Source of the DNA: Desulfobacteraceae bacterium
GTDB taxonomy: Bacteria > Desulfobacterota > Desulfobacteria > Desulfobacterales > SURF-7
Direction: 5' to 3'
Assembly: GCA_030619585.1 (NCBI GenBank)
Contig: JAUXBD010000135.1
Span: 1 to 5,457 of the forward strand
Length of the DNA stretch: 5,457 bases
Part shown: positions 1 to 5,457 of the stretch, one piece after another
How the letters are laid out: the number at the start of each line of letters is the position of its first letter
Numbering within the stretch: the first letter of the stretch is position 1
Made by a program: the position numbers and the translations under genes
Notes under the pieces: generated by a model
What the model was told of the DNA's origin: nothing
What the model saw: the letters and a program-made list of their open reading frames with translations, nothing else
Database searches by the model: none

Positions 1-1
1 A

Positions 2-352
2 ACCCACTTTGCAGCAGCCCATCAACTCAAGATGGTGGCAAAAAAATGTGAAAACCTCCATGGCCATAACTGGAAGGTTGAGGCATGTATAACTGGAGAG
101 AAATTAAATGAAGCCGGTGTTCTGATAGATTTTGGGGAGATAAAACAGCATCTGTCAAAAATAATGGACACCCTGGACCACAAGTACCTTAACGAACTTG
201 ATTGTTTTCATGATGGAAATCCATCCTCGGAAAACATTACCCGTTATATTACAACCCGGTTGCAAAAATCGATTACTGATCCTGGAATCAAAGTATCACG
301 TATAACGGTCTGGGAATCGGTGGATACCTGTGCAACCTACATAGTACCCTAA
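2..352 (+). CDS. queD: QueD/6-pyruvoyl-tetrahydropterin synthase family protein, 5'-truncated by window edge
   Basis: This is the C-terminal 116 residues of a cytoplasmic zinc enzyme of the PTPS/QueD family. In bacteria these usually make 6-carboxy-5,6,7,8-tetrahydropterin from dihydroneopterin triphosphate, an early step towards queuosine and other deazapurines. The frame is open from base 2 with no start inside the conserved part, so the gene begins upstream. In fragment numbering the visible motifs are: FAAAH with the first zinc His (H7); CxxxHGHNW with the catalytic Cys (C16) and two zinc His (H20, H22); LIDFGEIK (41-48); LDH (D59, H60); and E105 in TVWES, the substrate-anchoring Glu. The Cys-type CxxxHGH motif fits QueD or true PTPS and not the Glu-type PTPS-III. 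QueD versus a biopterin-type PTPS cannot be settled without neighbouring que genes, which lie outside the window. The stop overlaps that of convergent pyrE. Confidence 0.9.
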   Translation, partial: THFAAAHQLKMVAKKCENLHGHNWKVEACITGEKLNEAGVLIDFGEIKQHLSKIMDTLDHKYLNELDCFHDGNPSSENITRYITTRLQKSITDPGIKVSRITVWESVDTCATYIVP

Positions 353-906
353 TCAACAGACAAGTTTTCAATAAGTTCATCCCTTGTTACAATTGAGGTT
401 ACGTCTTCTACATGTTTGCGGATATTTTCGACGCCCCCCTCCTGACGGTCAACCAGTATCACAGCTTTTACAACATAAAATCCTTCTAAACGTGCCCGTT
501 CAATAGCTTTGATTGTTGATTCGCCTGTTGTGGCAACATCATCTATGATTACAACTCTACCACCAGGAGTTATATCTCCTTCCACCCATTTAACAATGCC
601 GTGGTCTTTTTTGGTCTTTCTTATGGAAAAGGCGTTAACAGGACTTTGTTTTATTTCAGAAACAAAGGAAGCTGCAATGGCTATGGGATCAGCGCCGAAT
701 GTCAGCCCTCCCACGCCATCAACATTGAGCTCTTTAATAGCTTCAAATACAAGATGGCCTGTGAGGAACATTCCCCTGGGACTTAATGTGGTGGGCTTGC
801 AGTTAACATAAAACTTGCTCATTTTACCTGAAACCAGTTTAAATGACGGCGTTTCACTGTACTTAAAGGATTTAGCGCAGATAAGTTCTATAAGTTCCTG
901 TTTCAT
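349..906 (-). CDS. pyrE: Orotate phosphoribosyltransferase
   Basis: This complete 185-residue cytoplasmic enzyme joins orotate to PRPP to give orotidine 5'-monophosphate, the fifth step of de novo pyrimidine synthesis. Family motifs appear in order. FKLVSGKMSKFYVN (22-35) is the N-terminal substrate segment. GLTFGADPIA (67-76) comes next. IRKTKKDHG (95-103) is the flexible catalytic loop with its Lys and His. VVIIDDVATTGES (118-130) is the PRPP-binding motif with two acidic residues and the TTGES phosphate loop. The protein is shorter than E. coli PyrE (213 residues), within the range of the shorter bacterial forms. The ATG at 906-904 has AAGG seven bases upstream (917-914), which supports this start. 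The gene is divergent from ftsE and convergent with queD, so it is probably transcribed alone in this window. Xanthine or other purine PRTases share the PRPP motif, but the N-terminal segment and catalytic loop favour OPRTase. Confidence 0.95.
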   Translation of the reverse strand: MKQELIELICAKSFKYSETPSFKLVSGKMSKFYVNCKPTTLSPRGMFLTGHLVFEAIKELNVDGVGGLTFGADPIAIAASFVSEIKQSPVNAFSIRKTKKDHGIVKWVEGDITPGGRVVIIDDVATTGESTIKAIERARLEGFYVVKAVILVDRQEGGVENIRKHVEDVTSIVTRDELIENLSVD

Positions 907-931
907 TATTAAGCCTTAAGTTTGAAATTTG

Positions 932-937
932 ATTATA
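932..937 (-). promoter_or_regulatory. Possible -10 element for pyrE
   Basis: On the - strand these bases read TATAAT, an exact sigma-70 consensus -10 box, 25 bases before the pyrE ATG. That would leave a leader of about 20 bases including the AAGG ribosome site. No good -35 box lies 16-18 bases further upstream (the best is TTATAT). The surroundings are so AT-rich that a chance match is likely, so the call is weak. Confidence 0.3.
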
Positions 938-1148
938 ATAAAAACCATTAGTATATATAATAATATTGTTGATTTTATCTTAACATTTAGGTAAAAAGCC
1001 TCCACATAATCCATTTTGCTTTTGGAAGAAGCCCTTCTGGAGTACGGTGAAGGCTTTTAGCAAGGAAAACTGTTTGCAGCACTCCCTGAGCATGAAAAGA
1101 TCCATACCAGCTAAATTTGGGCAGGTCAATTCAAAAACGTGTCTGTAC

Positions 1149-1155
1149 GGAGAGG
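1149..1155 (+). promoter_or_regulatory. Shine-Dalgarno site deciding the ftsE start
   Basis: GGAGAGG lies just before the ATG at 1160, with GGAG spaced seven bases from it. The alternative in-frame GTG at 1139 has no comparable site; the nearest purine-rich stretch, AGG around 1123-1125, is too far away. The site therefore favours the ATG and a 231-residue FtsE. Confidence 0.7.
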
Positions 1156-1159
1156 CCCG

Positions 1160-1855
1160 ATGATCGAAAAGAACAACTCTGATTATTTAATCCGGATGTT
1201 CCATGTGTCTAAAAGTTTTGTAGCTAAAAGCGCCCTTTCAGATATCTCCCTTGATATTGTTAAAAATGAATTCGTTATCATTACAGGCCCAAGCGGGGCC
1301 GGGAAAACAACATTTCTAAAACTTCTTTACCTTGGAGAAACGGCTTCACAAGGTCAGATTCTTATAGACGGAAAAAACCTTTCAAGAATTACACGCAAAA
1401 ACATCCCGTTTCTAAGACGTACATTTGGGATAATATTTCAAGATTATAAGCTTATTCACACAAAAACCGTATTTGAAAATATAGCCCTGGTCCTTGAAGC
1501 TGCCGGAAACAAACGAAGCTATGTGCAGAAAAAGGTAAAAAGTGTTCTTAGGATCGTTGGCATGGAGGGGAGAAACAATTCATATCCCCCCAGCCTTTCC
1601 GGTGGTGAACAGCAGAGAGTTGCCATTGCCAGGGCTGTTGTGGGAAACCCCAAAATAATTCTTGCTGATGAGCCAACAGGCAGCCTTGACCCGCAATCAG
1701 CTGAAATTATAGTGAACCTGTTAAAAAAGTTTCACAAACGTGGGGCCACGGTCATTATCGCCACCCATGACAGGGAGCTTATACGCACAACCAAAAGCCG
1801 TGTAATAAACCTTAAAGAGGGGTATGTACAGTCACCAAAAGTGATAACCATATAA
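1160..1855 (+). CDS. ftsE: Cell division ATP-binding protein FtsE
   Basis: This is the cytoplasmic ABC-type ATPase of the FtsEX complex, which gathers at the division ring and uses ATP hydrolysis to drive conformational signalling through FtsX to periplasmic cell-wall hydrolase activators. All ABC motifs are intact in 231 residues: Walker A GPSGAGKTT (43-51), Q-loop Q94 in FQDYKLI, signature LSGGEQQR (146-153), Walker B IILADE (166-171) with Glu171, D-loop SLD (175-177) and switch His203 in ATHD. RMFHVSKSF at 12-20 matches the usual FtsE opening, so this protein carries about ten extra N-terminal residues. The ATG at 1160 is preferred because of its GGAGAGG site; a GTG at 1139 would add seven residues. 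FtsE rather than LolD or another small exporter ATPase is indicated by the FtsX-type permease immediately downstream. It is the first gene of the operon visible here. Confidence 0.95.
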   Translation: MIEKNNSDYLIRMFHVSKSFVAKSALSDISLDIVKNEFVIITGPSGAGKTTFLKLLYLGETASQGQILIDGKNLSRITRKNIPFLRRTFGIIFQDYKLIHTKTVFENIALVLEAAGNKRSYVQKKVKSVLRIVGMEGRNNSYPPSLSGGEQQRVAIARAVVGNPKIILADEPTGSLDPQSAEIIVNLLKKFHKRGATVIIATHDRELIRTTKSRVINLKEGYVQSPKVITI

Positions 1856-1867
1856 GGACAAGGTTAT

Positions 1868-2746
1868 ATGATTTTTTTTATCAGGCGCGCTCTCCAGGAC
1901 ATGAATAACAACAAGTTTCTGCATATTGTCACTATCATTATTATAACCCTGTCGATACTTATTGTAAGCGCTTTCAGCCTGTTTTTTATCAATGCAAATG
2001 ATTTAATGGAATCATGGAAAAAGGGAATCAGGATAATGGCATACATTCAGAAAAATACGCCTGAAGTCCGGATACTTGACCTGAAATTAAAGATCGCGCA
2101 AACCGGAAATGTTAAAGATGTAAGATTCATATCAAAAGAAGAGGCTTTAGAACTGTTAAAAAACCAGATGGGTCAGCAAAGATCGCTCCTAAACGACCTT
2201 AATGGGAATCCTCTTCCTGACGCAATTGAAGTGAAATTGAAAGCATCAATAGAAAACTGGGAAGAGGTTGAAGCCATTGCAGCCCGGATTGAATCCTATC
2301 CTCTTGTGGAAGATGTGGAGTACGGGCAAAAATTGATCGGAAGATTTACAAACATATTTCAGCTTTTCAGGTTTATCGGTATTGCAATGGGCGTTGTCTT
2401 TTTTATGGCTTCTGTCTTTATTGTGGCAAACACGATCCGGCTATTGTTTTATTCACGGCATGATGAATTTGAAATAATGCGCCTTGTGGGTGCCACAGAT
2501 GGTTTCATAAAAGCCCCTTTTTACATAGAGGGTATTATACAGGGAGCTATTGGAGGGATTATCGGAATCACTGTGCTGTTTATCTCTTTTTGGATTATTT
2601 CATCCAATATTGATCAGGGTTTTTCCTCCTATTTTTTTAGTATCAGATTTCTTCCTTTCAAACTATCTTTCGGGATAATAATATGCAGCATGTTTGCCGG
2701 ATGGCTGGGATGTTTTTTATCCCTAAAACAATTTTTAAAAACATAA
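1868..2746 (+). CDS. ftsX: Cell division permease-like protein FtsX
   Basis: This is the inner-membrane partner of FtsE. It does not appear to transport anything; it relays the FtsE ATPase cycle to an extracytoplasmic activator such as EnvC. The 292 residues show the FtsX topology: a short cytoplasmic start, TM1 about 18-42, a periplasmic domain about 43-163 rich in charged residues, TM2 about 168-192, TM3 about 224-246 and TM4 about 265-288. The hallmark cytoplasmic segment between TM2 and TM3, with EFEIMRLVGAT (200-210), is present; this family segment contacts the ATPase. The ATG lies 12 bases after the ftsE stop. TAAGGA over the ftsE stop codon (1853-1858) and AAGG (1860-1863) supply the ribosome site, which implies translational coupling. 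The 3' end overlaps the envC-like gene in another frame. The length is close to that of other FtsX proteins, most of which are about 300 residues. Confidence 0.95.
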   Translation: MIFFIRRALQDMNNNKFLHIVTIIIITLSILIVSAFSLFFINANDLMESWKKGIRIMAYIQKNTPEVRILDLKLKIAQTGNVKDVRFISKEEALELLKNQMGQQRSLLNDLNGNPLPDAIEVKLKASIENWEEVEAIAARIESYPLVEDVEYGQKLIGRFTNIFQLFRFIGIAMGVVFFMASVFIVANTIRLLFYSRHDEFEIMRLVGATDGFIKAPFYIEGIIQGAIGGIIGITVLFISFWIISSNIDQGFSSYFFSIRFLPFKLSFGIIICSMFAGWLGCFLSLKQFLKT

Positions 2747-4158
2747 TCCTTTTAGCTGCCGCCTGCATTATACCGGTGTGTGTCCCCGGTACAGCGCCTG
2801 GATATCAGTCAAATGAGATGGGTATAGTAAAAGCGGCAAAACTCAATGTCAGGATGGGTCCAAAACATACAAACCTGATCCTAATGGTTTTAGAAAAAGG
2901 GAATAGGGTTGAGATACTGGAACATGATGACGGATGGTTAAAAATATCATATAAAGGTCAAACCGGTTATATCCGCAATAGAAAGAAGTATATACAAATA
3001 ATCAGAGACAAGACAAATGATACCCTTATCAAACAGGAAGCACATGAAAAACAGGAGAGTATCGACAGGGGAAAAAAAACAGCCGCAGCAATAAAACGTA
3101 AAAAAGAGATCGACCTAAAAATCCGGGAACGCAAGCTTGAAGTTCAAGAGTATACTGAAAAAGAGGCCCAACTCATCAGCGGTCTTGATAAAATCGAACA
3201 GACACTGAATAAAGCAAGAATAGATGTTTTATCCCTAAAGCAGGAACTTTCTGTTGTTGAGAAAAAGTTAAACAAAACAATCAGTAAAACAGAAAACCTT
3301 ATAAAAGAGGTAGAAAAAACTGAAAAATATTCATCAAAACGGTTAGTTGCCCTTTACAAACTCAACACATTGGGCAGAACAGACATTCTTGCCTCAGCCG
3401 AGTCCATATATGAAGTTCTCAGTCGTAAAAAAGCCATGGAGCTTATCCTTGAATATGACGAGAATGTTATAGAAGAACATACGGCAAACAAGGCCAGACT
3501 TTTAAAGCTTATAAGCAGCCTTAAAAGCCAGAAAAAAATGAGGCTTGCCCTTGAAAAGAACCTGGGAGATAAGATCCGGATCATGGACCGTGAAAAAACC
3601 CAACGCACAACACTACTTGCAGATATACGTGACAAAAAATCTTTGGGCGTGGCTGCAATTGATTTTTTAAACCAGGCAGCCAATGACCTGGATCAAACCA
3701 TAGTTACACTGCATGCAGACGATGATAGACCTCAAGAAACAATAAAAAATGGATTTGTTTTCTATAAAGGCTTGCTCAAAATGCCTGTAAAAGGTAGGAT
3801 AACTTTATTATTCGGGCCTTACAAAAACCCAAAATTTAGTATTGTAAATTTCAGAAGCGGCATTGAGATAAAGGCAAAAAGAGGTGACCCTATACGGACC
3901 GTTTTTGCAGGTCAGGTTCTTTATGCCAGTTGGTTTAAGGGATACGGCAATATGATCATTGTTGATCACGGAAACAGTTACTACACCGTTTATGCGCACG
4001 CAAACGGGCTCCTAAAGTCTAAAGGGGACAGCGTTGGAATGGATGAAATTATTGGTACAGTAGGCGATTCAGCATCGATGACAGGGCCCGGGTTGTATTT
4101 TGAGGTCCGTCACCACGGAAAGCCCATGGACCCCACGGAATGGCTGAGTAAAGGATAA
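2710..4158 (+). CDS. envC: EnvC-like murein hydrolase activator with N-terminal SH3 domain
   Basis: This is a predicted periplasmic protein of 482 residues from the chosen start. It has a signal peptide (1 to about 30: Lys6/Lys10, then a hydrophobic run), a bacterial SH3-type domain (about 36-97, with LNVRMGP, GWLKI and GQTGYI), a long charged coiled coil (about 105-335) and a C-terminal LytM/M23 domain (about 353-480). Coiled coil plus LytM is the EnvC plan, and EnvC activates periplasmic N-acetylmuramoyl-L-alanine amidases under FtsEX control. The zinc site is lost: the usual HxGxD is RSGIE (382-386), and the usual HLHFE is GLYFE (461-465), as in E. coli EnvC (SLYFE). VDHG (418-421) and YAH (428-430) remain. 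It should therefore activate other enzymes, not cleave peptidoglycan. The SH3 domain is absent from E. coli EnvC. ATGs at 2683 and 2701 are alternative starts. All overlap ftsX and none has a clear Shine-Dalgarno; 2710 gives the most normal signal peptide. Confidence 0.85.
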   Translation: MFFIPKTIFKNIILLAAACIIPVCVPGTAPGYQSNEMGIVKAAKLNVRMGPKHTNLILMVLEKGNRVEILEHDDGWLKISYKGQTGYIRNRKKYIQIIRDKTNDTLIKQEAHEKQESIDRGKKTAAAIKRKKEIDLKIRERKLEVQEYTEKEAQLISGLDKIEQTLNKARIDVLSLKQELSVVEKKLNKTISKTENLIKEVEKTEKYSSKRLVALYKLNTLGRTDILASAESIYEVLSRKKAMELILEYDENVIEEHTANKARLLKLISSLKSQKKMRLALEKNLGDKIRIMDREKTQRTTLLADIRDKKSLGVAAIDFLNQAANDLDQTIVTLHADDDRPQETIKNGFVFYKGLLKMPVKGRITLLFGPYKNPKFSIVNFRSGIEIKAKRGDPIRTVFAGQVLYASWFKGYGNMIIVDHGNSYYTVYAHANGLLKSKGDSVGMDEIIGTVGDSASMTGPGLYFEVRHHGKPMDPTEWLSKG

Positions 4159-4164
4159 AAGGAG
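4159..4164 (+). promoter_or_regulatory. Strong Shine-Dalgarno of the S41 protease gene
   Basis: AAGGAG begins on the last base of the envC-like TAA stop region and sits seven bases before the ATG at 4172. It is the best ribosome site in the operon. It picks this ATG over the in-frame ATG at 4184, which lies beyond a usable distance. Confidence 0.75.
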
Positions 4165-4171
4165 CAAATTT

Positions 4172-5457
4172 ATGATCCCCAAGATGAGTCGATTTATAAA
4201 AGTTTACTTGCCGGTGATAACTATCTCTGTGATAGCTATAACATCAGCGATTGTTCTAATAGCAACAGATGGTTTTTACCGGGACCTTTCGGCAAGCAGT
4301 AATGAAACGTACAAACGCCTGGACATATTCTCCGATGTCATTTTGCAGATTGAAAAGGACTATGTTGATGAAGTTAAAGCAGAAGACTTGATAGAGAACG
4401 CCATCCAGGGGATGGTGAACAGCCTTGATCCCCATTCCCAGTACCTGCCGCCGGAAGCTTTCCAGGAACTGCAGACGGGCACCAAGGGAGAGTTTGAAGG
4501 AGTTGGAATAGTTATCACCATGCCTAAAGGAATTCTTACTGTGATTTCACCCATAGAAGACACTCCTGCTTTCAAGGCGGGAATAAAATCAGGCGATATA
4601 ATTATCAAGGTGGACCAGGAGTCCACAAAGGATATGAAGCTGTGGGAAGCTGTAAAAAAGATGAGGGGGCACAAAGGGACCTCCGTTGTTTTGACTATCG
4701 TGCGTGAAGGATCTTCTGCGCCTCTTGATTTTAAAATAGTTCGTGCGGCGATCCCAATAGAAAGCGTTAGATCGATTTCCCTTCAACCCGGGTATGGTTA
4801 TATCAGGATCTACAATTTCACAGACAAAACAACCCATGACCTGGAAGAAGCTTTGAAAGGCCTGGAATCAGGAGATAAACCATTAAAAGGGCTTATCCTT
4901 GATTTTCGCAACAATCCAGGAGGGCTTCTTAACCAGGCAATTGAAGTTTCAGACCTTTTCCTTAATGAGGGTACAATCCTTTCAATAAAAGGTCGCCTAG
5001 GAAAACACACAAATAGTTACGAGGCACATTCAATAAGTAAAAAACGGGACTACCCCATTGTTTTGTTAATAAACGGGGGCAGCGCAAGCGCTTCTGAAAT
5101 AGTTGCCGGAGCTCTTCAGGACCACAAGCGGGCACTTATCCTTGGAACAACCTCATTTGGTAAAGGCTCTGTTCAGACTGTAAAACCCTTAAGGAACGGC
5201 TCTGGGATAAAATTTACAATTGCCAGATATTACACACCCAGCGGAAGATCTATACAGGCAAAAGGCATCGAACCTGATATAGTCTTAAAACGCAGGCTTC
5301 TTGACTCAGCAGATGAAGAAGATACTGTTGAAAGTATGTTTCTAAAGGAGAAAGACCTTAGAAACCACCTTGAGGCGGAAACGGATAAGCAGGAAACAAA
5401 ACCGGGAAAAAAAGATACGCTGGAAAAAACCGATACAAATAATTCTGAATACGGGGC
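4172..5457 (+). CDS. ctpA: S41 family C-terminal processing peptidase (CtpA/Prc type), 3'-truncated by window edge
   Basis: This is a serine protease of the C-terminal processing family, which trims or degrades extracytoplasmic proteins from their C-termini. The frame stays open to the last base, giving 428 residues, so the stop lies outside. An N-terminal hydrophobic segment (about 10-31) acts as a signal peptide or membrane anchor and places the enzyme in the periplasm. A helical region with SLDPHSQYL (84-92) is followed by a PDZ domain (about 106-190, carboxylate loop region GVGI at 110-113). The protease core then has FRNNPGG (245-251), SASASE with nucleophile Ser306, and FGKGSVQ with Lys331 and Gln335. 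The 25-residue Ser-to-Lys and four-residue Lys-to-Gln spacings match the Ser-Lys-Gln triad of the family, so it should be active. A polar, lysine/glutamate-rich tail begins near 377 after the core. The gene follows the envC-like gene by 13 bases, suggesting co-expression with cell-wall remodelling functions. Confidence 0.94.
   Translation, partial: MIPKMSRFIKVYLPVITISVIAITSAIVLIATDGFYRDLSASSNETYKRLDIFSDVILQIEKDYVDEVKAEDLIENAIQGMVNSLDPHSQYLPPEAFQELQTGTKGEFEGVGIVITMPKGILTVISPIEDTPAFKAGIKSGDIIIKVDQESTKDMKLWEAVKKMRGHKGTSVVLTIVREGSSAPLDFKIVRAAIPIESVRSISLQPGYGYIRIYNFTDKTTHDLEEALKGLESGDKPLKGLILDFRNNPGGLLNQAIEVSDLFLNEGTILSIKGRLGKHTNSYEAHSISKKRDYPIVLLINGGSASASEIVAGALQDHKRALILGTTSFGKGSVQTVKPLRNGSGIKFTIARYYTPSGRSIQAKGIEPDIVLKRRLLDSADEEDTVESMFLKEKDLRNHLEAETDKQETKPGKKDTLEKTDTNNSEYG

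Larger units (their letters stand above)
907..1159. other. Divergent pyrE-ftsE intergenic region
   Basis: This 253-base stretch has no convincing gene. Bases 920-990 are very AT-rich and hold several -10-like hexamers on both strands, so the promoters of pyrE (-) and the ftsE operon (+) probably sit here. On the + strand TTGATT (929-934) is followed after 17 bases by TATATA (952-957), a mediocre sigma-70-type pair. Bases 990-1159 are richer in GC. They contain an inverted repeat (994-1005 with 1047-1058, 11 of 12 positions complementary) and an alternative hairpin using the same right arm. The ftsE reading frame extended upstream gives coding-looking codons interrupted by TAG at 1058 and TAA at 1112. 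Whether this is a structured leader, a decayed gene end or plain spacer cannot be told from the sequence. Confidence 0.6.

Noticed and set aside
509..811. Open frames on the + strand inside pyrE
   Set aside because: They are antisense to a well-supported gene and their translations show no family motif.
1027..1058. Hairpin as a rho-independent terminator
   Set aside because: The stem has a bulge, the T-run is only four bases and forms part of the stem, and no upstream + strand gene ends nearby.
1139..1159. GTG start that would lengthen FtsE by seven residues
   Set aside because: It has no usable ribosome site, whereas the ATG at 1160 has GGAGAGG directly upstream.
2752..2766. Lipoprotein signal (LAAAC) at the start of the envC-like protein
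   Set aside because: Leu is at -4 instead of -3, and the hydrophobic run continues past the Cys, so an ordinary signal peptide fits better.
3354..3683. Open frame on the - strand inside the envC-like gene
   Set aside because: It is opposite the coiled-coil coding region; its Ser/Arg/Phe-rich composition is what the complement of Lys/Glu/Leu codons gives.
3811..4155. Reading the M23 domain of the envC-like protein as an active zinc metallopeptidase
   Set aside because: The first zinc His and Asp are Arg and Glu, and the HxH motif is GLY, so metal binding is not expected.
4360..5010. Several - strand open frames inside the S41 protease gene
   Set aside because: They are opposite strongly conserved PDZ and protease motifs, overlap one another, and have no ribosome sites worth noting.

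Overview
The window looks like a piece of a Gram-negative bacterial chromosome with moderate, roughly 40% GC by eye. The proteins are of the kind seen in Desulfobacterota (former Deltaproteobacteria). Support for this is the short 185-residue PyrE and a run of ftsE-ftsX-envC-S41 protease genes. The taxonomic guess rests on family resemblance only; no search was possible. It is core housekeeping DNA: I see no tRNA, rRNA, insertion sequence, CRISPR array, attachment site or phage gene.

Left part (1-906). The 3' end of a queD/6-pyruvoyl-tetrahydropterin synthase-family gene enters from the left edge on the + strand. It meets a complete pyrE (orotate phosphoribosyltransferase) on the - strand. 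Their stop codons overlap by four bases, so the pair is convergent with no space for a terminator between them.

Intergenic region (907-1159). About 250 bases separate the divergent pyrE and ftsE. The half next to pyrE is very AT-rich and carries promoter-like hexamers. The half next to ftsE is richer in GC and contains an imperfect 12-base inverted repeat, an alternative hairpin sharing one of its arms, and a coding-looking but stop-interrupted frame.

Right part (1160-5457). A tight + strand operon holds ftsE (ABC ATPase), ftsX (four-helix permease with a periplasmic loop), an EnvC-like periplasmic protein, and an S41 C-terminal processing protease (CtpA/Prc type) that runs off the right edge. 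ftsX follows ftsE by 12 bases, ftsX overlaps the envC-like gene by at least 37 bases, and 13 bases with a strong Shine-Dalgarno separate the envC-like gene from the protease.

From family knowledge, FtsE hydrolyses ATP at the division site. FtsX transmits this across the membrane to EnvC, and EnvC switches on a cell-wall amidase that splits septal peptidoglycan. EnvC itself is enzymatically dead, and the copy here has lost its zinc ligands in the same way. The unusual point is an N-terminal bacterial SH3 domain placed before the coiled coil, which the E. coli protein lacks. The adjacent protease is a plausible periplasmic quality-control or turnover enzyme for the same pathway. I found no convincing new system; the EnvC architecture and the ftsE leader are the parts most worth a second look.
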